The notes beneath the pieces were generated by a model. That model was not told the origin of the DNA, did not search any database, and saw only the letters and a program-made list of their open reading frames with translations. A stretch of DNA of 64,000 nucleotides from Breviolum minutum Mf 1.05b.01. Taxonomy: Eukaryota > Sar > Dinophyceae > Suessiales > Symbiodiniaceae. Shown here in pieces: positions 35,101-47,100 of the stretch. How positions within the stretch are numbered: position 1 is the stretch's first letter; each line of letters opens with the position of its first letter. The position numbers were made by a program, and so were the translations under genes. The DNA lies in the NCBI GenBank assembly GCA_000507305.1, contig DF239048.1, forward strand, positions 62,001 to 126,000, written 5' to 3'.

Positions 35101-38100
35101 TGTACATCTAGGGACGACCCAGTAATTTCCATAAGATTTCTTGATTCTTGAATATATTTTTGGAATGGATTTCCATAGATAACTGATGAACTGATGAATA
35201 TGAAATTGAACATATCAATATTTGTTGTATATTTTTTGTTTGTATTTGTGGAAGAAATCATTGGGGAACATTCCATTTTGTTTGATTTGCATCCTGGATA
35301 TTCGAATTTGATAATTTCCATTAGATTTTGTATATTTTTTCATCCTGGATATCAAATTTCCATTCTTATTCTTGGGACTTTCCCCAACGAAAGATCCCCC
35401 GAATTTTCCACGTTGGGCAGGTCAAAATCACCCATGTGGTCATCCGCCTCTATGGGGCCTCTGGGACCTGACCTTCGTGGAGATGTTTTGCCCATTTTCC
35501 ACGAAAGAACGCATGATTATGGAAGGAAGGGTATTTTGGATATCTATTTTGTGAGATTGCCAGGATGGATTATATTTATATTTGATATATAAAATATTAA
35601 TTATATTTTTATTCATACAGGATATTTAGATGATATATGCTAAGTTCTTCAACGTGATCTCGTTTAGACCCATAAGTGTCCTTCCTTTACAGGGCTGAAG
35701 ACCTGACGTCCATTTGGGGAAAGAAGAGATCACTTTGAAGAAGCTGGTGAATGCTACCTGAATTATGCATATCTAGGTTGGTGGTTTCAAACCTTTGGTT
35801 ATTTTCCCCGCTGACCTGGAGAGATGATCCAAATTGACGACTCCGCATATTTTTCAAAGGGGTTGGTTCAACCACCAACTTGGGTACCCTTGGACCCCCA
35901 GAAAACCCCATGGAAAAATGAAGGTTTTAATCATTTAATCATTTAATCCCTAGAAAGGTGAAATCCACTCTCGAAAACTAACATGTCCCCCTAACTCGGG
36001 ACTATTTCGATAGAAAATACATCTTCCAACCATTGATTTTCAGGGGACATGTTAGTTTTCTTCCGGGGAGTAACCCCTAAAATTGAGGGAACCCGTGGGG
36101 AAATCCCATGGTGCCCGATGCCCGAGGCGCTGATTATTGGGCAAGGCATCCTTACCTGGGCGGCCAAAGAGACGGACGACGGCGCGGAGAAACAGCGGGG
36201 ACATGGGACCCGATTAAAACACTGAAGAAAAAGGGCAAGTTGGCAAGGACAATCTGAAATAGTATCTAGATATCATGATATACGATCAATTTACAATTAT
36301 ATGATATTTGTTTCATATATACTAATATTGAAAGTTGTGGTATTTTTTTTGATGGACCTTTTTTGTTCAAGTATACTTTGGTCAGTGAAGTTTGATTGTA
36401 ATTTGACGGGTTGTTTCTGCCTACATTTTTGGGCCAAAAATGGATCGAATTGACGGCTGCCATGGCAGGTCAGGTTCGACGATTGGTGGTACGAGCTTAT
36501 GCTGTTCTCTTGGCTGAAGTGATTCCCTAAAAACCAATTCTTGGCATCTGAAATTCATAGAGTTTTGACTCTCAGTGTCCTTTGTGGGTTAGTATCATTT
36601 TCAAGTGTTATGTTAATTTCAGGGATAACTACGAAGATGTCGGGAAATTGATGTTGGTCTCTCAATTCTTTTAGGAGAGGAGTAATGAAACAGAAAATGT
36701 GGCAGGAGTGGACTTACAGCCTTCCCTCTACAAAAGGCAGGCTCTTTAAGTGGCCTTCAATTTTGTTAGTGGAGGATGGGCATAGCGGGCATAGTGGATG
36801 GATGGCTTTCTTCAGATTTTCCATGACTTTGAGGTTGTTTTCAGTCTCACCACTGCTGCCCTGCTACGAGCACAATTCACAGATTCGACATGGCATGTTG
36901 GAGTCTCAGATTTGGCGCGGCAAACATTTGGACGCGAGAGACACGGAGAAAAGACGCCAGTTTGCAGTTTGGGAATGTTTGGGGAAAACCTCAATGTTTC
37001 AGAATGTTCCGAGGGGATGAACAGAACCAACACCAGCTTTCAAACATTTCCCAACTGCATGGTGTGAGTACAATTCCCTGCATGCTATAGAAATGCCTGC
37101 AAGTCATTCATCATTCATCTTATGGAAACCTGTTTTTTGTTTGTTGTCATCTTTTCTGGGTCCAAAAAGTTCATTCGGTTCATCGAATCGAATGAAAAAA
37201 CATTTTGAGGCCTTGAACTGGCTGAACATTTTTCTCTTTGCGGCATTAGCCGCTTTCTATTCCTGGTTCTCCATGTGGGGACTCCCAAGACGATGCAACG
37301 ATTTTCTCTTGCCAGACGCTGTAGAGAATCGTTATACCTATGACGGGGGACTGGCCCTCAAAAATTTCTGGCAGGAGCCCCTTGAAGATCTTTGATTTTT
37401 TAACTTTTACTTTTACATCCTTTTTATAAATCTTCAATGAACCATTCTCACTAATTTATGAATTTTAGGTGCCGTTCAATTTTGAGATACGCCCAAATGG
37501 TCCTGGTGGGGTCCTATGGGTCCTTCAACATGGCATGTAACTCTCAGGAGGTACCTCTTAGAGTGATGCAGGAGGATTTCTTCATTTCCGATTACCCAAA
37601 TTTCATGGTTATTGAGCTTGGTGAAGCATTTGATCTATGCCATGCAGGTAATAACCATCATTGCTTGTATTGAAAACATTGGTAAGTAACTGCAAACAAA
37701 AACTTCCCAGTTTTCTCTTTGACCTTGGCTTTGAGTAGAGGTAATGAGTGGCGTGAAGCTGCACAAACGATAGACCAAGTATATATGTTGAATTATACTG
37801 TGCAAATTGCCCAGTGGCTTTACCAATGCAGATGTAGGAAAGATTTTGAAAACACATAATGCGTATGTATATTAAAATGAAACATACCCCCATTGCCCTA
37901 CCCGTTGAGACTTCAGCTCTGCTCGCTGCCTGACTGAGTGTGCAACCACCACCCGTCTTCGAGGGCCTTGGCAAAGTGAGCAGCTGAAGGCCAGAAAGTC
38001 TGTCAGTGGCAGGGATATTGGGGACTCCCTACGCTTTCCTGTTTCACCAACATGGTCAATCTGTTAGGAATGTTGATCATAGGAAAAAAGACCAGGAGTG

Positions 38101-41100
38101 ATCCACTAGCCAGGGTCCTGAAAATTCATCTGCACTAGCAACATCAGACGTAGATACACCCAAGGTATATCTCATGTTGTGACAAGAAGGAGAGATAGCT
38201 CCTGAAAGCGACCTGTGACAAGATATTTTGGATCCTTTGCCAGCCTTAATCTTAGCATTTTTTCACCAACCATTCCGCAAAAAGAGGGAATCCTTCCGTT
38301 GCAATTTGATGCAATTTTCATGAGTCCATGAGTTTCAGAAAGATCATACTTCGAACGAACAAACCAACCAATCAAACTAAAATCTAAAGCAAGCAACCAA
38401 CCAAAGCAACAACAACAACAACAACAACAACAACAAGAACAACAAGAACAACAAGAACAAGAACAACAACAACAACAAGAACAAGTACAAGTACAAGTAC
38501 AAGTACAAGTACAAGTACAAGTACAAGTACAACAACAACAACAACAACAACAACAAGTACAACAACAACAACAACAACAACAACAAGAACAACAACAAAT
38601 ACAACAACAAGTACAACAACAAGTACAACAACAAGTACAACAACAAGTACAACAACAGGTACAACAACAAGTACAACAACAACAACAACAACAACAGCAA
38701 CAACAGCAACAACAACAGCAACAACAACAGCAACAACAACAGCAACAACAACAGCAACAACAACAACAACAACAGGTACAACAACAGGTACAACAACAGG
38801 TACAACAACAGGTACAACAACAACAATAACAACAATAACAACAATAACAATAACAATAACAACAATAACACATTTTTTCCGATCCCATGTCAATCTCTAC
38901 CTGACATTTTGTTCCAGGCAAGCTCGCAGTCATGGACTGTCCTGGCCTGGTGATCTAAGGGAAATGTAAATGACACCTGGCTGAAGTTTTCCAATGCTGA
39001 TATGAAAATCACGTACATAAAATCTCATCAGTCATCAGCATTATCAAAATAGATACGATATCTCATCAACTCTCAAGTTGTGCCTAGAAATGTCCGAAAT
39101 CACTGGAAAATCCATTGGTTGCAACAACCAACCACATCTGAGATCATCAGAGTCGAAGATGGATGCAGCTGAGGAATGTGAATGAAAGCATGAGTGACCC
39201 CAGCTCAACACTGCTGAATTCAAGCAGAGTTGGAGCCATGGTAGCAAAAGTCAATTTCTATTCTCCTAAGGTTGAGGATGGTTGAGGTTCAGATGTTTTG
39301 TTTGCATTGTTTTCTCTTAAAATCAAAACAAATAAACAAGCTCTCGACCTCCATTGCTCTGCATGTATATGGATTGAATCACAATGAATCAATTACATCT
39401 GGTATAGAGATACAGGATTGCCTTGTACATATGCAGCCCGGTGCTCCAAGGGTACAGGGAAAGTCGGAAAAAGACTCTTGGCACTGTTGGTCTTGGCCCA
39501 AAAAAAGGAGCAAGATATTGGCTATGGTTGCACTGTGTTTGCACTTTTCTTCACGTCTTAATACCCCCTCCTCCTCCTCCTCGTCGTCATCATCATCATC
39601 ATCATCATAAATCTGGTGAATTATAGTGACCTCATGAATGACGACAGCACACATCAGCCGATGGCTTCGAGTCCTTTGTGCACTTGAGTGGACCTGTCGG
39701 CTCTAGCTGAAAGGTGCTATTAGGTTGCTATCGGTAGTGAAAGGCGTAGGGTAGTTGGCACCATGAATCAGGGATCGTTAAGTTATTAGGTTTGGCGAGG
39801 ATTGAACAATGCAAATGTATGGTAGTTTTGATTTAGTTCCCATGAACAGTACATTGTTTGGGTTGGTAATATGATGACCCAACGGATGTGCAGTGCATGA
39901 CTAATCTCTTAGCGATGTTAACTTCATTGAAATGAACTTTCCGCTTGTTGTGAAGGATTCACACAGTATATTTTTTGTTAGAACTCGAGTCATTCCAGCA
40001 GCCAGCAAAACCATGAGATGAAAGATAAGTATCATGGGCTATGATGCATTGATGGGTCATCCACCGTGACTATCCACAAAAATCAACTAACCATCATAAA
40101 CAACAAGTATACGCTTTGAGTCAGGAAGGCTTCAGAAGTCTGCGGATGTGGCTTAAGAAACAAATCCAATGGACGAGGAGTCTCTCTTAGCGCGTGCTTG
40201 TCGTCGAAGGGATCTTTTTCAGGTGCTCGCAATGGGTGAACACTGAAACAAGGTATGCAAAAACGACCCGATTTGTTTCTCCCAACAAAAAGTAGTTGAG
40301 TAAGAAAATCCCCCGGACCTTTATTTGAACTCAAAATTCAGATACGTGAATTATGTTGTTGGGTGTTTTCTTTGTATCTTTTTTTAAAATCTTTTTGCCC
40401 TTACCTGGGGAGATGATCCAATTTGATTACAGTAATATTTTTTAAATAGGTTCAAAGTTGGACCAACTAGTTTGGTGTATCCAGAGTTTTCATGATTCTG
40501 TTGCAGTTCCAACATGACCTCGTAATGGCACAAGCAACACATCTTACATCTAAGCTGATTGTTCCTGAAACCTGAACAACCAGCAGAAATTCACTGGCAA
40601 AGTGGAACAAGATCCAAGCACTTTCATTCCAATAACATTTCCACCAGAACTCCTAACATGAATCAAAAAAGAACACAACATTCCAGTTTTTTTCTTCAAA
40701 GCTTCCTTTTATTCTAAACAGTTTGGACCGGTGTATCTTCGGTTAAAAAAATGTCAACTTTTTGCAGGTACAAGCTCTGCTGCGTGACAAAGCAGATCCT
40801 AATCTTCGAGACCGTTGCAGTGAGACTCCTTTGCTTCAAGCCGCAGCACAAGGCGACCTGGACGTCCCCTGGCCATCTGTGGCAATCCACTGCTTTGGGT
40901 GGTTGAGTTTCACCCAGTTGTTGGTTGAGTGTAGGTACATCTTTGTTACTGTTGTTTACTTACCTACTAGTAGGTGGTGGTTTCAAATATTCTTTATTTT
41001 CACCCCGAAAATCGGGGAAGATTCCCATTTTGACTAATATTTTTCAGATGGGTTGGAACCACCAACTAGATCTTTGTTACTGTTGTTTACCCCTTTCTTT

Positions 41101-44100
41101 TGGAACATTTACTTGTTAGTTCTATGTTTTTTCCTCCCCTGGAAATCCATCTTTGGGGATTGAATGCATTAAATTCCATCCAAGAGGTCGTTTTGGCAAT
41201 CAAGGTCTTCCAACCCAAAAAGAGTGTTAGAGGGCTTGATTTCTTTTTCGCCACCCAAAAAAAACTTGGACGACTTTAGTGAACCATGGGAAAAACACAC
41301 ACACACAGGGGGTCAACAGCTATACCAACCATCGGTTCAACCGTGGAGTTTAAATACAGATTTCTGTTGTCAAGAGTGGGACGACTTAGGTCTACCCCCC
41401 CACCCACCCAATATTTCCAGTCACCACCAGGATTTAAGCAACCATTTTTTTAGGCTTGGGAATCCCCCCAGCTAAATTCCTTCAATTTGACACCACCTGT
41501 GATGGCCAAGGTGGTTGCTTTGCTGCTGAGTCATGGAGCAGATCCTTCATTGAGGGCACCAACGACACGCAGGGCGGAGGCTGATAGCCAGCCAGTGGGC
41601 TCAGTTTGTAAAAGTAGTGGAAGATCAAACTGTACTGAAAAAGAGATTGACATCATGTCTTTTTTCTTTTTTAATATTGGGGTGTTAATGTCTGTTTTAA
41701 TATTGGGGCGTTAAGTCTTCAGCATCAATTTCAGGGGGAATATTTGTACATCATGTCTTATTTCTTGATTGTCACTTGTTTGTGACTTGGAACTTTCTTT
41801 TTGGTTCTTCAATGTTGAATCTGCTGAGGCTCAGTGCTTCAGTTCGGCAGCTGTTCAAGCTCTTTACCAAAGGCTTCGTGGTTGGAAATCAATGGCAATC
41901 AGACCTGAAATCTGATATCCCGGAACTGGAGAAATTCATTATAGTATATATTTGTAGTATATATTTATATACACATAAGTCTCTAATAGTCTATATATCT
42001 CTGATAAACACTCCATGACATTCCTGGATCCTTTCATGGTGGATTGTGGAAAATTTAATTCCCAGAAACCGTAGCAGTAGGTTGTAGACTCGGTGAAGTT
42101 CTTAATTCATCAGCAAGGTGAAGGCGATTTTCTGCGATGCCTTGGGAGTACTTGATGCCAGAAATGTTCGATGATCTTCATAGATCATCTCCTTGTTGCT
42201 TTTTTCCTTAGTTTCAATAGGGGGAATCAACGACAGTTCTCCCTTGCCTTGGGCTGGTTCACTATCGCAGGTTTGTCTACGGATCAGCGCTTGAAACTCC
42301 TGAACTCCTTGCCAGCATTGGATCCTGGCGCCTATGCACAGGCAGCAAACCAAAAAAAACACGAAAATTAATGGCTGGAACCCCCAAAAAATGGAGGTGG
42401 ATGGAAGATGTTTTTTTTCCATTTTTTTTCCTTTTCCAATTGAGGCATTTTCAGGTTCCATGTTATCCATGTTGTTCGTTTTCGGGTTTATGTACGGAGT
42501 TTTCAGACCTGAAAAAGGAGGGCTCTCCTTACCATCCCCGGGGAATTCTTACTGAGATTTGATACGACCAAGTCTTGCTGGCCCCGTGATTTGTTGCTGA
42601 ATTTCCCCATTGACCCCAAACTTGGGGATTTGTTGGGTCAACGAATCTCCACTATGATGTCGAACATGGTTAAAAAACTTCTACAGGAAAAAACTGCTGG
42701 CAGTCACCATGTTCAACCCATGATTTCGGTAAACACTTTCTTGATCTTGAAATTGGTGGAACACCTGCATGATTTGGGCCTTATTCCAGATTCCAGGGTA
42801 TATATTTTTTGTTCGTCTTGATAAGAGGTATCCTTCGTTATCCACAACCGGATCCGATTCCTACCATTCCCTGCCTTTCTAGAACCCTTTGATAACAAGA
42901 TGTCTCATTCTTGCCAAGAGTTGACGGTGATGGAATCTTTTTTTTTGTAAAATTTTCTGCCTGTCAAATGCCACAACCTGCAACTATTAGTTCCATTCAT
43001 TCCTTATCCTTAAAACGGATCTGAATATTCACAGGCACTGAATTTTGGTGCAGTCAATAGTGACGGTGGTTAAGGTTGTTGGTCTATAGTGATAATCACC
43101 TTCTATATAATCGGGGATTCATAGGATAGGCTTCAGCACGCACCGGCAATTGGCCATCGGCTGATATTACATGATATGACCATGTAGATATAAACATACA
43201 TTCATCTGATCTCATTCTAATTCGTTGATGTTAATCATTTCTTGCAAGAAATTAGATGAAATTAGAGATTAGTATATAAACTAAGTGAAACAGTGATCAC
43301 CCAGATCTTTGATATCTTTGTTTGATTGAACTTTGATGAAAAAATCATGACCCTTTTACTCACTCACTCCACCAACTTCCTGAAGTCACCGTGATAAATC
43401 CACACCAACCTCTCACCGTCAGCTTCGTAACCGCCTTGGCTTGGGTCCCAAGCATATCCAACGAGCTACTGCCGCTGCGAAAGTGGTGCGCGAAGCGACG
43501 GCAGACCATGAGGTGCGAGAGGGGTAAATCCCAACAAAGATGCGGGTTGGAGCATTCGGTGCTTGACGACTGAGTCTTGAAACACCAGCAAATTCACAGT
43601 GCACAGACATGTTTTTTGATAACATGTTAGTTGGGTTTTGCACCGTTATTTTTTGCCATGTTTTTTTCCCTTTCGAGTTGTTTATTTTATTTTACACTGA
43701 TCTCAAAGAATCCGAAGCCGTCTTTGTGTTAGATGGTGCGCTATGTTCACCGCTATTTTCAAACCGCTTTTTTTCTACCTGGTGCGCTCGAGTTCGCGTC
43801 GTCCCCTCTTGAAAACATACTGGTGTAAAAGGTGTCGTCATCTATGATTTTTCACGTTAGCGATTTTTTTGTCATGACTAACATGCATGTTTTTTCCTCA
43901 TTTTTATGTGCTGCATGGCTTCATGCTGCTTCATCTACCCAACCTCGCGTCATCACACCACACCTGTGATGTATGTTTTGTTTGTTCCATCTACTGAGCT
44001 GTAATGGCCCTCGATGCGCTTTCACCACACACCTATACACTAGTGTATTTTGATTTTGTTTCGTCTTGTTCTCACAATATTTCTTTTATCATTTTTGTAT

Positions 44101-47100
44101 TTCCGGAAGATTTGGAGGCTCCTTGTTTTGGATCATCTTCTTTGACCCATGCAACCCCTCTATTTCCTGCATTTCGGGTACATGTCGAAAATCTTAGCCG
44201 AAGCTTTCTCCGGGACCGCTTTTTCTGCAGAGAGTTGTCATTGGGGTTTTGAGCAATAATGTGATGATGCGCCATCTACATAGTTTCGTCCGTGTAGTAC
44301 CATGTTGTAATACATCTTGGCAACATAGCCAAGGATAGCTAGTGCGTGAAAACGGTTTGCCTTTGTTGTGGTAAGGATGAAACAAGTAGATGATGCACTA
44401 GCGAATACTGAACTAGACACTTTGTTGCCCGGCGCTCGCTGTCACCTTCCACCACTGGCCGTCACTGTCTGTAGATGCGCCATGCCACACAGGTGTACAG
44501 AACCACTGCGAATAGATGGTGCACAGCATTTTTGGGGGCAAAGAATATTTTGAAAGACCCTATCCAAAGAACAATGACTATACCAGTTTGATACATATCA
44601 TTTGGCTGCTTGACGCCGGTCCGCTGGATTTGGCTGCTTGACGCCGGTCCAACTGTATAATAATGAATCTTTTCGTATTGTTGATGTGTTTGGGACTGAA
44701 GCAAACCAAACCTATGCATCACATTTTGTGGGGTATACGCGTCGCACCATCTAACAAAAGAAAGCAGAAAAATAACAATATCATAAAATTGATCAAAATA
44801 AAGAAAACAAAAACAAGAACCAACACAAACAAAAAACGAAACACATAAAATTTCACTGACAACAAAAACACAAACACCCTGCAAAAAATCCAAAAATAAG
44901 ACAAAAAAAAACATATACAAGGTGTCTGGATCACAACACACTAGTGCATCATCTACGCATTTTATCCCCACAAATCAACCGGGTTTTTCATGCACCATCT
45001 ATTGGTGAGTATGGCGCCAAGATGTGCCAAGATGTAAAACTAATTACAAGGATGTAACACTATGTAGATGGTGCATCATCAAATTATGGCTCAACACCCC
45101 AAAATGACAACTCTCTGCAGAAAAAGTGATCTCCGATAAACCTTCGGCGAATCTTTTTCTTAAATGCCCGAAATGCAGGAAATAGGGGCGGTGCAGAACG
45201 GCAAAGTAGATGGAGAAAAAAACGTAATCTCCAGATATTCCGAAATCAGTGTAGTCCATTTTTTTAGGTTTAGTAGTTTAAACAGGGAAAAAAGCCACCA
45301 AAACCAAGATTCTGCTAAAAGCTGGAAAAAAACAATTCTTCAATATTTTTCCAACTTGAATTTTAACAAGAAAGAGCCGCCACCAAAACCAAGATCATGC
45401 AACACGGGTGTACAGAACCATTGCGAATAGATGGTGCACAGCATTTTTGGGGGCAAAGAAAACATTCTCTTGAAAGATCCGCTGGATGGTGCAAGAGGGA
45501 TGTATACTATCTAGACTTTTGATGTAGATGGTGCATAGGATTGTCGTGCAAACGTCTACGCTTTCGAGGCCTTTGTGTGCCTTAGGCATCCTTGGTGTAT
45601 ACTAGGGCATACTTTAGTTGCTGACTCCTTATTGCAGTTCACCGTTTGTCAAAACTTCAACTAATGTCCACAACATTAAGAATTCCACTCGCAGTGTTGG
45701 TGTGTTTGGGACTCAAGCAAACCAAACCTATACTTTGCATCACATTTTGTGGGGTATACGGTATACTGTATACAGAGGCATGTTAGTCACTAAGAGAAAA
45801 ACGCTAACATATATACATAAATAAAACACACTTTGTATATATATAATTATATATATACATATTTTGCGAAGGGGCGACGTGGAATTCCAGCCTGGTACGA
45901 CAAAAAAACAGTTTTCAAAATAGCGGTGAATGTAGCGCACCAAGAGCAAAAGAAAACAGAAAAATACCAACATGATAAAATAGAACAAATCAAAGAAAAC
46001 AAAAATAGAACCAGCGCAAACAAAAAAGAAAAACACATGAATCCACACTAACAACAAAAACACAGGAACACAAAGCAAAAATTCAAAAAAATAAGACAAG
46101 ACAAACAACATATACGAGGTGTCTGGATCCCCGACATGCACATGTCTCATCTACATGTTCTGGTGTTGACCCAAAAATCAAGCCCTAAAATCAGGCACCA
46201 TCTACTCTTGCGTGTGTTGAGCACAAGGGTGTTACATCTTAGTACCATATGGACTGCAATGATGTAGATGGTGCGTCATCAAATGTCATCAAATTATAGT
46301 TAAAAACCCAAAAACGACACCCCTCTGCAGAAAGTGTGATCTCCGATAAACCTTCGGTAAAGTCTGTGGGGAATTTCTGAAACGTGCCCGAAATGCAGGA
46401 AATAGAGGGGTTGCGACATGAGAAAGTAGCGGATTTTCCGAAATCAGAGTAAGTTTTTGTTTACTTGGACCGACATTCTATGCTTTTTGTTTAAACTTTT
46501 TGAACAATGATTTCAATATCATGTATATATATATATACACAGTTTTTGGGTGTTTATGGTTTCTCTTTGGACTTTGCTCTCAACAAGCGGTTTTAACAAC
46601 ACATAACACAAAAGGTGATGTATCCATAGTCGTAAGATCTTCCGGCCAGCCTTTTCAGGTGACTCTGTACATAAAGGATCCACTAAAGCCTCAATTGGTT
46701 CTGCAGCCATATGAAAGTCCCTCAGCAGTGGATACTCGGCTTATGTGCCATGGAATTTTGTGATCGCTTGAACTTAGAGGCGCATCAGGCATGTGAGGTG
46801 TCAGTTTCGTGTCATGCAATAGATAGATTAAAAAAAACTAATCATCATCATATTACATATTATATAAACATATTGCGTTGTACAGCAATATTCCGATGCA
46901 AGTATCATTCAAATACCATATTTGTTGATATCTCATGAAAGATGCCATGCTTCATGTTCTTTTCATCGCTTCGCCAAGGTGATTTTACTGCACGGCTTAC
47001 TGCAGTCTGGGCAGATGATGGAACGCCTTGCAAGAGATTTGTCTCGTGGTCTGGACCTCGGATTCCAACGGAAAAACCTGATCCGATGGTGTCGGCACAT

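Larger units (their letters stand above)
32123..40767. other. Long gap between ankyrin exons; several exon candidates
   Basis: The ankyrin gene is expected to have more exons here because the repeat at 32072-32122 is incomplete. One phase-compatible candidate begins at 36469 after ATGGCAG (QVRRLVVRAYAV), which fits an ankyrin second helix. Less certain coding-like islands: about 33823-33890 (SALAYQRQMHS), the GC-rich 36100-36225, and 37190-37395, which reads a hydrophobic segment. None could be fixed at both ends. The remainder is repeats and AT-rich DNA. Confidence 0.4.

Noticed and set aside
38172-38933. A 253-codon minus-strand frame rich in Cys, and overlapping Leu- and Val-rich frames
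   Set aside because: They are translations of the CAA/GTACAA microsatellite in three phases. No unique sequence or splice support.
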